Below, in pieces: positions 31,195-39,906 of a stretch of DNA of 64,000 nucleotides. How positions within the stretch are numbered: position 1 is the stretch's first letter; each line of letters opens with the position of its first letter. This DNA is from Corynebacterium nuruki S6-4. Its GTDB lineage: Bacteria; Actinomycetota; Actinomycetes; Mycobacteriales; Mycobacteriaceae. Where the stretch lies: positions 930,001 to 994,000 of the forward strand of contig NZ_CP042429.1 of assembly GCF_007970465.1 (NCBI RefSeq), read 5' to 3'. Below the pieces are notes generated by a model. The model saw only the letters and a program-made list of their open reading frames with translations. It had not been told where the DNA came from and made no database searches. The position numbers and the translations under genes are program-made.

Positions 31195-31222
31195 CGCCTT
31201 TCCACTGTCGCCGAAAATTCTA

Positions 31223-31241
31223 TGCTGTGAGCCTACCCTAA
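31223..31241 (-). promoter_or_regulatory. DtxR-like iron box upstream of the heme oxygenase-like gene
   Basis: On the minus strand TTAGGGTAGGCTCACAGCA matches 14 of 19 positions of the corynebacterial DtxR consensus TTAGGTTAGGCTAACCTAA. It sits just 3' of hmuO, where the -35 region of the next gene should be, with a TAGAAT -10-like sequence following. Suggests iron repression of the 30502-31194 gene independently of hmuO. Confidence 0.65.
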
Positions 31242-31898
31242 TCAGTCGCGGCGGGTGTTCTCCCGGTCCCGCTCGAGCCCGGCGAAGACGCCGGAGTTGA
31301 AGGCGAAGGCCTCCACTGCCGCTGCGAGCAGCCGTTCCTTCTCCGGCGCGGAGAAGTCGGCGGCGTCGAGCCGGGCGCGGTAGCCGTCGCGGTACGGCTT
31401 CGGCTTCCCGATCTCCGGGAAGTCGTAGAAGTTCAGGCCGGTCGACGGCACGCCGTAGTGGCGTCCCATCAGCCGGCCGATCACCTGGCCGCCCGCCAGA
31501 TCACCCAGGTAGCGGGTGTAGTGGTGGGCGACGAGCCCCGGGACGTCCCCGTCCCGGGCGATGCGCTGCAGTTCTGCGACATAGGCCGCCGTCTCCGGCA
31601 GCGGGTCCGCGTCGACGGTCCCGCCCAGGGCCGCCAGGTCGGCGGCGAGTCGCGCGCGACGGTCAAGACCCCGGTCGTCGACACTGTCCAGGCGGGAGTC
31701 GCCCGCCAGGGCCGCGACCGCGTCCTCCAGCGCCGAATAGAACAGGTAGGCCTGCTCCTGCAGCGCAGTGAACGCGGCGGCGTCCAGGTCCCCGTTGAGC
31801 AACTGTTCCATGTACGTGGAGTGTTCGGCCCGGTCATGAGCCTGGCGGGTCTCCTCGCGGAGCTGCTCGGAAAGGGTGGTGGTCGTTGTGCCGGTCAC
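31242..31898 (-). CDS. hmuO: heme oxygenase
   Basis: Degrades heme to biliverdin, CO and iron, 218 residues. The proximal His is in REETRQAHDRAEHS (about residue 21), and the distal helix LVAHHYTRYLGDLAGGQVIG keeps the Gly and Asp residues needed for oxygen activation. FYDFPEIGKPKPYRDGYR is also typical. GTG 31898 has AGAAGGA 7 nt upstream. The corynebacterial neighbourhood hmuO-glnE-glnA2 is kept, with a transporter inserted between. The array element at 31997-32127 lies about 100 bp upstream of the start. Confidence 0.95.
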   Translation of the reverse strand: MTGTTTTTLSEQLREETRQAHDRAEHSTYMEQLLNGDLDAAAFTALQEQAYLFYSALEDAVAALAGDSRLDSVDDRGLDRRARLAADLAALGGTVDADPLPETAAYVAELQRIARDGDVPGLVAHHYTRYLGDLAGGQVIGRLMGRHYGVPSTGLNFYDFPEIGKPKPYRDGYRARLDAADFSAPEKERLLAAAVEAFAFNSGVFAGLERDRENTRRD

Positions 31899-31996
31899 GG
31901 TCGGTCCTTCTCTCGGTCCTGTGGTCGCGTCTCCCGATGTTACTGAGGCAACCCTGTCCCCCACATCATCCGAAAGGTTGATTGGCGATGCCGACC

Positions 31997-32127
31997 GGCA
32001 GCGGATCTGCCAGCGTGGCAGCGGATCCGCCGGGATGGCAGCGGTAACGTCAGAGTGGCAGCGGTAAACGTCGCTCACCACCGTGGTGAACGACGTTTTC
32101 CGCTGCCAGAACGCAGGAACCGCTGCC
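31997..32127. repeat. 20-bp-phased core array with central palindrome, element 1
   Basis: GGCAGCGG occurs at 31997, 32017, 32037 and 32057 (exact 20-bp period), then inverted as CCGCTGCC at 32100 and 32120. The innermost pair bounds a 51-bp palindrome centred on 32082 (TCACCAC-C-GTGGTGA at its heart) whose 25-bp arms match at 23 positions. The 12 bp between cores are not conserved. It occupies the leader side of hmuO and the downstream side of hmuV. A related element lies at 49135-49285. No coding potential. Confidence 0.9.
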
Positions 32128-32133
32128 GCCCCG

Positions 32134-32961
32134 CTACGGCTCCGCGTGCGGGGTCGGCCGGATCCACAGCTGCCCGTCGACGTCGCTGACACTGACCGGC
32201 CACTCGTAGACCGTGGACAACCGCTCGGCGGTGCAGACCTCCCGCGGCGTCCCGACCGCCACGACCCGCCCCGCCGACAGCAGCGCCAGCCGGTCGCAGT
32301 ACCGCGCCGCGAGATTGAGGTCGTGGAGCACGACGAGCACACCCCGACCGGTCCCGTCCGCCGCCGTCTCGTGCGCCAGCGTGCGGGCGGTGACCATGGT
32401 CCGCTCCTGGTGACCGATGTCCATCGCGGCCGTCGGCTCATCGAGCAGCAGGCACCGCGCCCCCTGCGCCATCACCCGGGCGAACGCCACCCGGGCACGC
32501 TCACCACCGGACAGCGTGGTGATCTCCCGGTCCTGCAGTTCCGTCATCCCCACCGCCTCGAGACAGCCGTCGACGATCAGCCGGTCGGCCTGCGGGTCCC
32601 GCGGCCAGGCCGCCCGCCCCATCTGCACGACGTCCCGCACCAGGTGGGCGAAGGCGACGGTCGGGTCCTGCAGCATCACGGCCCGCGCCCGCGCTGCCTC
32701 CCGGGCGGAGTAGCCGGTGTAGGGCTCGCCGAGCAGGTCGACGCGCCCGGCGGACGGCGCCGTGTCCCCGGACAGCACCGACAGCAGTGTCGACTTGCCG
32801 GCCCCGTTCGGCCCGATGAGGCCGACGACCTCCCCGGCGTGCACCGCCAGGTCCACCCCGTGCAGGATCTCGCGGCCGCCGAGACCGACGACGGCGCCGG
32901 ACGCCTCGAGCAGCGTCTCCCCGCTCAGACTCCCACCGCTCACACCACTGATACCGCTCAT
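32134..32961 (-). CDS. hmuV: heme/iron ABC transporter ATP-binding protein
   Basis: ATPase of an FecCD-type importer, 275 residues. Walker A GPNGAGKST (about 48), signature LSGGERARVAFARV (about 155), Walker B CLLLDEP, and the H-loop VVLHDLN. The heme/iron assignment rests on the permease type and on the location next to hmuO; ferric siderophore uptake is the alternative. ATG 32961 overlaps the permease stop (ATGA). Confidence 0.85.
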   Translation of the reverse strand: MSGISGVSGGSLSGETLLEASGAVVGLGGREILHGVDLAVHAGEVVGLIGPNGAGKSTLLSVLSGDTAPSAGRVDLLGEPYTGYSAREAARARAVMLQDPTVAFAHLVRDVVQMGRAAWPRDPQADRLIVDGCLEAVGMTELQDREITTLSGGERARVAFARVMAQGARCLLLDEPTAAMDIGHQERTMVTARTLAHETAADGTGRGVLVVLHDLNLAARYCDRLALLSAGRVVAVGTPREVCTAERLSTVYEWPVSVSDVDGQLWIRPTPHAEP

Positions 32962-34010
32962 ACCGTTCCTCCCCGCTTCAGCATCCGCCGCAGCAGGACG
33001 AAGAATGTCGGACCGCCGACAAGGGCGGTGAAGATACCGATCGGCAGGTCCGCGAACGCGATGAGCGTCCGCGCCGCCAGGTCGGCGAGCACGAGCAGCA
33101 GCGCGCCGCCCACCGCACTCAGCGGCACCAGCCACCGGTTCGAGGCACCCACCACCTGCCGCAGGATGTGCGGGACGATGAGCCCGACGAAGCCGATGAT
33201 CCCGGCGAAACTCACCGCCAGCGCGGCCAGCGCCGTCGAAAGGCCGATGATCGCGAACCGCATCAGCGGCACGTTCACTCCGGCGTGGCCGGCGGCCTTC
33301 TCCCCCAGGCTCAGCACGTCCGTGCGTCCGGCGATGGCGCAGGACGCCACGAGGCAGAGCACCACCGGAATGACGACGATGCCGACCTGGCTCCACTGGG
33401 ACCCGTTGAGCGAGCCCATCTGCCAGAAGATGATCTGTTCCCGGGACGTGGTCGGCGCGAGGAAGACCAGGAAGGAGATCGCCGCCCCGGCCACCGCGTT
33501 GACCGCGATACCGGTGAGGATCAGGGTGAGCACCCGGACCTCGCCGTTCATCGAGGACAGCCGGTAGATCAGCACCGTCGTGAGGATGCCGGCGGCGAAG
33601 GCGAGGACCGGGGTCGTCGCCGCACCGAGGAAGTCGAGGCCGAAGACGATCGCCGCCGCCGCCCCCACTCCGGCGCCGGAGGTGACGCCGATGACGCTCG
33701 GTTCGGTCAGCGGGTTGCCGAACAGGCCCTGCAGCAGCGTTCCGGCGACCGCCAGCGCCGCCCCGACCAGCAGGCCGAGGACGATGCGCGGCAACCGGAT
33801 CTGCCAGAGAACGTTCGCCCCGGTCTCCGAGGTGTCGCCGGGGCCCGCGGTCAGCGCGTTCCAGACTTCCCCCGGGGACAGGGAGTACTGCCCGAGCACG
33901 AGGTTCACCCCGACGGTGACGACGAGGAGGACCAGCAGGACCACCAGGGTCGTCCACCGTACCGACGTCCTGTGCTCGAGGACGCCGCGGCGGTCGGTTG
34001 AGGCTTTCAT
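32958..34010 (-). CDS. hmuU: FecCD-family heme/iron transporter permease
   Basis: BtuC/FecCD permease of 350 residues with about 9-10 transmembrane segments. Typical motifs: RLPRIVLGLLVGAALAVAG, LQGLFGNPLTEPSVIGVTSGA and GFVGLIVPHILRQVVG. No lipoprotein binding protein (hmuT) is encoded next to it. The start is 18 bp from the glnE stop, so its promoter and the DtxR-like site at 34013 overlap the glnE 3' end. Substrate by context is heme or a siderophore. Confidence 0.85.
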   Translation of the reverse strand: MKASTDRRGVLEHRTSVRWTTLVVLLVLLVVTVGVNLVLGQYSLSPGEVWNALTAGPGDTSETGANVLWQIRLPRIVLGLLVGAALAVAGTLLQGLFGNPLTEPSVIGVTSGAGVGAAAAIVFGLDFLGAATTPVLAFAAGILTTVLIYRLSSMNGEVRVLTLILTGIAVNAVAGAAISFLVFLAPTTSREQIIFWQMGSLNGSQWSQVGIVVIPVVLCLVASCAIAGRTDVLSLGEKAAGHAGVNVPLMRFAIIGLSTALAALAVSFAGIIGFVGLIVPHILRQVVGASNRWLVPLSAVGGALLLVLADLAARTLIAFADLPIGIFTALVGGPTFFVLLRRMLKRGGTV

Positions 34011-34012
34011 CG

Positions 34013-34031
34013 TCCGGAGAGTTTACCCTTA
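34013..34031 (-). promoter_or_regulatory. possible DtxR-like box upstream of hmuU
   Basis: On the minus strand TAAGGGTAAACTCTCCGG resembles the box found at 31223 (10 of the first 13 positions match TTAGGGTAGGCTC). It overlaps the glnE stop codon and ends just before the hmuU start. Weaker than the other two candidates. Confidence 0.35.
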
Positions 34032-37000
34032 CTCGTCGTAGAGGGCGTCCACGACCTCCTCACCCCAGAACACCCGGTCGATGACCCGGCGCGCCCGTCG
34101 GGTCTTCTTCAGGTAGTCGTCGAGGAAGCCCTGCGAATCCTCCGGATCCCAGTCCGCCGCCGCGGCGACGTGCGCCAGCTGCGGGCCGGGGTCCGGCAGC
34201 TGGTCGGGCCGCTTGGCCTTGACGAGCACCAGGGCGTTGCGGGCGCGGGTCGCGGTGAGCCAGGCGTCCCGGAGGATCTGGGTGTCGTACTCGGAGAGCA
34301 GTCCCGCCGTCCGGATCGCCTCGAGCACCTCGAGGGTGGAGGTGTTGTGCAGGGTCCCGATCTCGTGGGCGTGCTGCATCGTGAGCAGCTGGACGGTCCA
34401 TTCGATGTCGGTGAGGGCGCCGCGTCCCAGTTTGGTGTGGGTGTTGCGGTCGGCGCCGCGGGGCAGCCGTTCCGCGTCGACCCGCGCCTTCATCCGGCGG
34501 ACCTCCCGCACGGTCTTCTCGTCCGCCCCCTGCTCCGGGTAGCGGAACTCGTCGACCATGTGGAGGAACCGGATGCCGAGGTCCTTGTCGCCGGCGATCC
34601 AGGTCGCCCGCAGCAGGGCCTGGTACTCCCAGGTCTCCCCCCAGCGTGCGTAGTAGCTGTGGTACGAGTCCAGGGTGCGGACCGTGGGGCCGCTGCGTCC
34701 CTCCGGACGCAGGTTGACGTCGACCTCCAGCGGCGGGTCCTGCGAGGGTTTCGCCAGCCGGCCCCGCAGCCGGTCGCACACACCGACCGCCCAGGCGACC
34801 GCCGCGTTCTCGTCGAACTCGGGGTCGTCGGGGTCCGGCTCGCAGACGAAGAGGACGTCGGCGTCCGAGCGGTAGCTCAGCTCCGCGCCGCCCAGGCGTC
34901 CCATGCCGATGACGGTGACCACCGCGGGGGCGTTGCGCCGGTGGGTGTCCTCCCAGGCGCGGGTCTCGGCCTGCAGCGCCGCTTCGAGGACGGCGTTCCA
35001 CACCAGGGACAGCGACCGGCACACCTCCGGCACGTCCATCATGCCGAGCAGGTCGGCGGAGGCGATGCGGGCCAGTTCGGTGCGGCGCAGCGACCGTGCC
35101 ACGGCGATCCCCTTGTCGGGGTCGTCGTGGCGGGACGCGGCGGCCACCAGGGAGTGGCTGAGCACCGAGGCGTCCTTCTCCAGCAGTTTCGGGCCGGACG
35201 CCCCGTCGGAGAGCATGGTCACCGCATCCGGTGCGGCGATGAGCAGGTCCGCGATGTACGGCGAGGTGCCGAGGATCTGCATGAGGCGCTGCCCGACGAT
35301 GTTCTCGTCGCGCAGCAGCCGCAGGAACCAGGACTTGGCCACGGCCGCGTCCGAGAGTTTGCGGTAGGCCAGCAGTCCGGCGTCCGGATCGACGGTGCCG
35401 GCCAGCCAGTCCATCAGCGACGGCAGGATCATCGCCTGGATACGGTCCTTGCGGGTACTGCCCGAGGCCAGTGCGGTGAGGTGGTCCATCGCCCGGTCGG
35501 GGTTCCGGTAGCCGAGGGCGGCGATCTGGCGTTCCGCCGCCTCCGGGGTCATCCGCAGTGCCTCGACCGGGACGGCGACAACCGAGTCCAGCAGCGGCCG
35601 GTAGAACAGTTTGGTGTGCAGCTGGCGGATCTGGTGGCCGACCTGCCGGGCCTTGACCGAGAGTTCCTCGGCGACCGAATGGTTGGCCTCGGCGCGGATC
35701 CCGGCCGTGCGCCCCAGCCAGGTCCGCGCGGCGACATCGTCTTCGGGCGGCAGGGTGTGGGTGCGCCGCAGGTGCCGCAGCTGCATCCGGTGTTCCAGCA
35801 GCCGCATGAAGCTGTAGCAGGTGATGAGGGTGTGCCCGTCGGTGCGGCCGACGTAACCACCGGCGACCAGGGCGTGGAGTGCGTCGACGGTCGACCGGAC
35901 CCGGAGGCTCTCGTCCACCCGGCCGTGCACGAGCTGGAGCAGCTGGACGGCGAACTCCACGTCCCGCAGTCCCCCGGGCCCCAGCTTCAGCTCGCGGGAC
36001 TGCAGGTCCTCCGGCACGTTCTCGATGACACGGCGGCGCATGGCCTGCACGTCCGGGACGAAGTCCTCCCGCTCCGCCGCCGACCACACCATCGGCGCCA
36101 CGCCGGCGACGTAGTCCCGCCCCAGATCGAGGTCGCCGGTCATCGGGCGGGCCTTGAGCAGGGCCTGGAACTCCCAGGTCGAGGCCCACCGCCGGTAGTA
36201 GGTCAGGTGGGAGTCGAGGGTGCGGACCAGGGCGCCGTGGCGCCCCTCCGGACGCAGCGCCGCGTCGACCTCGAAGAAGTTCCGGCAGCCGATGTTGATG
36301 AATTCGCCGGCCAGCCGGGTCGTCGAGGCGTCGGCGGGTTCGGCGACGAAGATGACGTCCACATCGGAGATGTAGTTGAGTTCCCGGGCGCCGCACTTGC
36401 CCATCGCCAGCACCGACAGCTTCGCCTCCACCGGCCCGTCCGGGAAGACGGTGGCGACCGCCACTGCGAGGGCGGTGGTCAGGGCCGCGTCCGCGGCGTC
36501 CGACAGTCGTGCGGTGACGGTGACGAAGTCGGTGGGTTCCGGCTCCGGGGCGCCCGCCACATCGTGGGTCGACGTCCAGGGCACGAAGGTCCCGGCGAGG
36601 TCGATGGCGGCGATGCGGGCCAGCAGGGTGCGGTAGGCGTCGCGCATCGCACGGTCGGCGGCGGTGCCGGTGACCGTGGCCCGGTACAGCAGCGAATCCT
36701 CCGCGTGGGGCCCCGGCGCCCGCTCCGCGCCGACCGAGGCGAGCATCGTCGCCATCAGCTCGTCGCGCCCCGGCATCGCCCCACGCAGTTCCGGCCAGAC
36801 CTCCGGCGAGGCGACGACATGGTCGCCCAGCAGCGAGGACGCCCCGAACAGGGCGAGCAGCCGCACCCGGAACACCACGTCATCGCGCAGGGCCGTCAGC
36901 AGCGGGTCGACACCTGCCGCCGGGTCGACCGTCCCCGCCGTCTCCCCGGCCCGCAGATTCTCCACGAGGCGGACGACGGTGATCAGTGCCCGGTCCGGGT

Positions 37001-37148
37001 CACCGGTCGCCGCCAGGGTCCACAGCAGATCGAGATGCTCCTCATTGTCCCAGCCCAGCGCCGCCAGATCGGCGGCCGCGTGCGGCCGGGACAGCCCCAG
37101 CGACGCCGCGGAGGGCACACTGCGCCGGGTGGTCCTCGGCTGGACCAT
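34029..37148 (-). CDS. glnE: bifunctional glutamine synthetase adenylyltransferase/deadenylylase
   Basis: Modifies the conserved tyrosine of GlnA, 1039 residues. It has two nucleotidyltransferase domains: an N-terminal adenylyl-removing one with LAMGKCGARELNYISDVDV (about residue 245) and a C-terminal adenylylating one with IGMGRLGGAELSYRSDADV (about 755). Each is followed by RPEGR and a helical domain. ATG 37148 shares its A with the TGA of glnA2 (TGATG), implying translational coupling. Confidence 0.95.
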   Translation of the reverse strand: MVQPRTTRRSVPSAASLGLSRPHAAADLAALGWDNEEHLDLLWTLAATGDPDRALITVVRLVENLRAGETAGTVDPAAGVDPLLTALRDDVVFRVRLLALFGASSLLGDHVVASPEVWPELRGAMPGRDELMATMLASVGAERAPGPHAEDSLLYRATVTGTAADRAMRDAYRTLLARIAAIDLAGTFVPWTSTHDVAGAPEPEPTDFVTVTARLSDAADAALTTALAVAVATVFPDGPVEAKLSVLAMGKCGARELNYISDVDVIFVAEPADASTTRLAGEFINIGCRNFFEVDAALRPEGRHGALVRTLDSHLTYYRRWASTWEFQALLKARPMTGDLDLGRDYVAGVAPMVWSAAEREDFVPDVQAMRRRVIENVPEDLQSRELKLGPGGLRDVEFAVQLLQLVHGRVDESLRVRSTVDALHALVAGGYVGRTDGHTLITCYSFMRLLEHRMQLRHLRRTHTLPPEDDVAARTWLGRTAGIRAEANHSVAEELSVKARQVGHQIRQLHTKLFYRPLLDSVVAVPVEALRMTPEAAERQIAALGYRNPDRAMDHLTALASGSTRKDRIQAMILPSLMDWLAGTVDPDAGLLAYRKLSDAAVAKSWFLRLLRDENIVGQRLMQILGTSPYIADLLIAAPDAVTMLSDGASGPKLLEKDASVLSHSLVAAASRHDDPDKGIAVARSLRRTELARIASADLLGMMDVPEVCRSLSLVWNAVLEAALQAETRAWEDTHRRNAPAVVTVIGMGRLGGAELSYRSDADVLFVCEPDPDDPEFDENAAVAWAVGVCDRLRGRLAKPSQDPPLEVDVNLRPEGRSGPTVRTLDSYHSYYARWGETWEYQALLRATWIAGDKDLGIRFLHMVDEFRYPEQGADEKTVREVRRMKARVDAERLPRGADRNTHTKLGRGALTDIEWTVQLLTMQHAHEIGTLHNTSTLEVLEAIRTAGLLSEYDTQILRDAWLTATRARNALVLVKAKRPDQLPDPGPQLAHVAAAADWDPEDSQGFLDDYLKKTRRARRVIDRVFWGEEVVDALYDE

Positions 37149-38491
37149 CAGAACTCCAGGTTGTGGGCGAGCTCCCAGGGCGTGACCTGGGCCTGGTACT
37201 CCTTCCACTCCCGCCACTTGTTGCGGAGGAAGAACTCGAAGACGTGCTCACCGAGCGCGTCCGCCACCAGTTCGGACTTCTCCATCGCGTGCAGCGCCAG
37301 GTCAAGGTCCGTGGGCAGGTCCTTGTAGCCCATCGCCATGCGCTCCCGGCGCGTCATCGTGGCGATGTTGTCCTCCGCCGGCGGCATGAGCTCATAGCCC
37401 TCCCGGATGCCCTTCAGACCGGCGGCGAGCAGCACCGCGTTGGCCAGGTACGGGTTCGCGCCCGAGTCCGGGCTGCGCACCTCGACCCGGCGCGAGGCCG
37501 GCTTGTTGACGGTGTACATCGGGACCCGGACCAGGGCGGAACGGTTGGACGCCCCCCAGGTCGCCGAGGTCGGCGCCTCCGCCCCGCTGGTCACCCGCTT
37601 GTAGGAGTTGACCCACTGATTGGTCACCGCGGAGATCTCCGGGGCGTGCTCCAGGATGCCGGCGATGAAGGACTTCGCGGTCGGGGACAGGAAGTACTCG
37701 TCGTCGGGGTCGTGGAAGGCGTTGGTCTCCCCCTCGAACAGCGACATGTGGGTGTGCATCGCCGATCCCGCGTAGTCGCGGAAGGGCTTCGGCATGAACG
37801 TGGCGCGCACACCGTTGCGCTTGGCCACCTGCTTGATGATGTAGCGGAAGCTCATGATGTTGTCCGACATCGACAGGGCGTCCGCGAAGCGCAGGTCGAT
37901 CTCCTGCTGCCCGGGGGCGGCCTCGTGGTGGGAGAACTCGACGGAGATGCCCATCGACTCCAGCGCGGTGATCGCGTCCTGCCGGAACGCCGGGGCCGCG
38001 TCGGTGACGGCCTGGTCGAAGTAGCCGCCGGTGTCGGAGGGGACGGGACGCCCGTCCGCGTCGTTCTCCTTCTGCAGCAGGAAAAACTCGACCTCGGGGT
38101 GGACGTAGGCGGTGAAGCCCTCGTCGGCCGCCCGGTTGAGTTGGCGCCGCAGCACCTGGCGCGGGTCCGCCCAGCTCGGTTCCCCGTCGGGCATGGCGAT
38201 GTCGCAGAACATCCGCGCGGTGAGGTTCGTGTCCCCCTCACTGTCGTTGAGCGGGAGAATCTGGAACGTGGACGGGTCGGGGCGGGCGATCGTGTCCGAC
38301 TCGACGATCCTGGAGAACCCCTCGATGGAGGATCCGTCGAAGCCGATCCCCTCCTCGAACGCGCCCTCGAGCTCCGCAGGCGCCACCGCCACGGACTTCA
38401 GGTAACCCTGGATGTCGGTGAACCAGAGGCGGACGAAACGGATGTCCCGCTCCTCCAGCGTGCGGAGGACGAATTCCTGTTGACGACTCAT
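37148..38491 (-). CDS. glnA2: glutamine synthetase, GlnA2 type
   Basis: Type I-alpha-like glutamine synthetase of 447 residues. Seen: GFDGSSIEGF, HPEVEFFLLQ, FSHHEAAPGQQEIDLR, PFRDYAGSAMHTHMSL and NSYKRVTSGAEAPT. The region equivalent to the adenylylation loop reads DNIATMTRRER and has no tyrosine, so GlnE should not act on it. In mycobacteria and C. glutamicum glnA2 lies directly upstream of glnE, as here, and is dispensable for nitrogen assimilation. ATG 38491. Confidence 0.93.
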   Translation of the reverse strand: MSRQQEFVLRTLEERDIRFVRLWFTDIQGYLKSVAVAPAELEGAFEEGIGFDGSSIEGFSRIVESDTIARPDPSTFQILPLNDSEGDTNLTARMFCDIAMPDGEPSWADPRQVLRRQLNRAADEGFTAYVHPEVEFFLLQKENDADGRPVPSDTGGYFDQAVTDAAPAFRQDAITALESMGISVEFSHHEAAPGQQEIDLRFADALSMSDNIMSFRYIIKQVAKRNGVRATFMPKPFRDYAGSAMHTHMSLFEGETNAFHDPDDEYFLSPTAKSFIAGILEHAPEISAVTNQWVNSYKRVTSGAEAPTSATWGASNRSALVRVPMYTVNKPASRRVEVRSPDSGANPYLANAVLLAAGLKGIREGYELMPPAEDNIATMTRRERMAMGYKDLPTDLDLALHAMEKSELVADALGEHVFEFFLRNKWREWKEYQAQVTPWELAHNLEF

Positions 38492-38603
38492 GGCGACCAT
38501 CGTATCCGCCGCCACCTGTCCGGGGGGTGCCCGAGAGCGGATATCCCCCTTGTTGTTACAAGCCGTTAACACCGGGCCGCCGGGAGTGGCACAATATCCT
38601 GCC

Positions 38604-39440
38604 ATGGCAGACAACTCCCCCTCCACCGGTTACCTCGTCCCGACCCGCCAGGTCCGCATCGCCGACCTGCAGAAGAAGAAAGGCACCGGCGAGAAGTGGG
38701 CCATGCTCACCGCCTACGACTACTCCACCGCCCGGGCGTTCGCCCAGGGGGGTGTGGAGTGCCTCCTCGTCGGTGATTCGGCGGCCAACGTCGTCTTCGG
38801 TTACGGACAGACCCAGCAGGTCAGTCTCGACGAGATGGTCTACCTGGCCGCCGCCGTGGTCCGCGGTGCCGGCAATGCCCTCGTCATCGCCGACCTGCCG
38901 TTCGGCACCTACGAGGCCTCGGACGAACAGGCCGTGGTCTCCGCGGCCGAGATGATGCGCCGCTCCGGTGCGGCGATGGTCAAGATCGAGGGCGGGGTGC
39001 GCATCGCCCCGCGGATCCGTGCCCTCGTCACCGCCGGTATCCCGGTGTGCGCGCACATCGGGTTCACCCCCCAGTCGGTCAACGCCCTGTCCGGGTTCAA
39101 GGTGCAGGGTCGGGGGGACGCCGCCGACCAGCTGCTCGCCGATGTCCGGGCCATCGCGGAGGCCGGGGCATCGATGGTCGTGCTCGAGATGGTGCCCGCC
39201 GCCGTGGCCGCCGAGGCGACCGCCGCGGTCGACATCCCCACGATCGGTATCGGCGCCGGCCCGGAGACCGACGCCCAGGTGCTCGTGTGGCATGACCTGG
39301 CGGCGTTGCCAGCCGACGGTCACCGGCCGAAGTTCGCCAAGCAGTGGGCGCAGGTCGGCGCGGACCTCACCACCGCCGCGTCCTCCTACAAGCGGGAGGT
39401 CGCCGAGGGGACCTTCCCCGCGGCGGAGCACTGCTTCTAG
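38604..39440 (+). CDS. panB: 3-methyl-2-oxobutanoate hydroxymethyltransferase
   Basis: First committed step to pantothenate (ketopantoate from 2-oxoisovalerate), 278 residues. Seen: KWAMLTAYDYSTARAFA, LVGDSAANVVFGY, the metal ligand Asp in VIADLPFGTYE, VKIEGG, CAHIGFTPQSVN and GIGAGPETDAQVLVWHDL. Substrate links it to the IlvE pathway. panC, often its partner, is not adjacent. Divergent from glnA2 with about 110 bp between. Confidence 0.96.
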   Translation: MADNSPSTGYLVPTRQVRIADLQKKKGTGEKWAMLTAYDYSTARAFAQGGVECLLVGDSAANVVFGYGQTQQVSLDEMVYLAAAVVRGAGNALVIADLPFGTYEASDEQAVVSAAEMMRRSGAAMVKIEGGVRIAPRIRALVTAGIPVCAHIGFTPQSVNALSGFKVQGRGDAADQLLADVRAIAEAGASMVVLEMVPAAVAAEATAAVDIPTIGIGAGPETDAQVLVWHDLAALPADGHRPKFAKQWAQVGADLTTAASSYKREVAEGTFPAAEHCF

Positions 39441-39479
39441 GCGTCCTGCCCCGGGGAGGTCGTGAACGTCCCCGTGGGT

Positions 39480-39577
39480 GTCGGTTTTACGGACCGGGAG
39501 GTCGGTCGCGTCCCGGAGCGGTCGGGTTCACGAACCCGGGTGCCGTTCCGGGACAGGAAAAACGGCCCGTCGGTTCG
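39480..39577 (-). repeat. 98-bp dispersed intergenic repeat, copy B
   Basis: Reverse-complement partner of 5097-5194: same length, about 73 of 98 positions identical without gaps by hand count. On the minus strand it begins CGAACCGAC, has the central palindrome CGGGTTCGTGAACCCG, and ends AAAACCGAC. Like copy A it sits between two convergent stops (panB and a small minus-strand gene). Confidence 0.8.
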
Positions 39578-39669
39578 TCCCACGGACATCGGGGTCAGGG
39601 GCGGGTCAGGGAGAGGGCAGCGCCGGGGTCAGGGGCGGGACCGCGTGACGGGACCGGGGCCGACGGCTG

Positions 39670-39861
39670 TCAGTCCTCGTCCCACTCGTCGGCGGCGGCG
39701 GTGCGTGCCCGCGCGGTCTCGAGGGCGGCACGTGCCGCCGCTTCGGTGTCGTAGGGGCCCATCCGGTTGTCCCAGCCGGTGGTCTTGCCCCGGCTGACCT
39801 CCCCGGTGGATGTGTCGAAGTACCAGGCGCCGTTTCCGCTGTTGTCGCTGTTGTCGCTCAT
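39670..39861 (-). CDS. small SPOR-like hypothetical protein
   Basis: 63-residue acidic protein starting MSDNSDNSGNGAWYFDTSTG. The WYFDTxTGEV and RMGPYDTEAEA-like (MGPYDTEAAARAAL) pattern resembles a short actinobacterial family with an SPOR-like fold. No signal peptide. The 5' end has a repeated Asp-Asn-Ser. Function unknown. Confidence 0.65.
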   Translation of the reverse strand: MSDNSDNSGNGAWYFDTSTGEVSRGKTTGWDNRMGPYDTEAAARAALETARARTAAADEWDED

Positions 39862-39906
39862 GCCGCCGAGTGTAGCCCGGGACGGCACCGGACAGCCCGC
39901 GTCCGG

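Noticed and set aside
31921..31960. A DtxR box directly upstream of hmuO
   Set aside because: GAGGCAACCCTG near 31947 has only partial similarity to the consensus; not strong enough to list.
31997..32127. CRISPR interpretation of the phased arrays
   Set aside because: Repeats are 8 bp with 12-bp intervals, far too short, partly inverted, and there are no cas genes.
34170..37328. Long plus-strand open frame opposite glnE
   Set aside because: Same shadow effect; glnE is complete on the minus strand with both catalytic domains.
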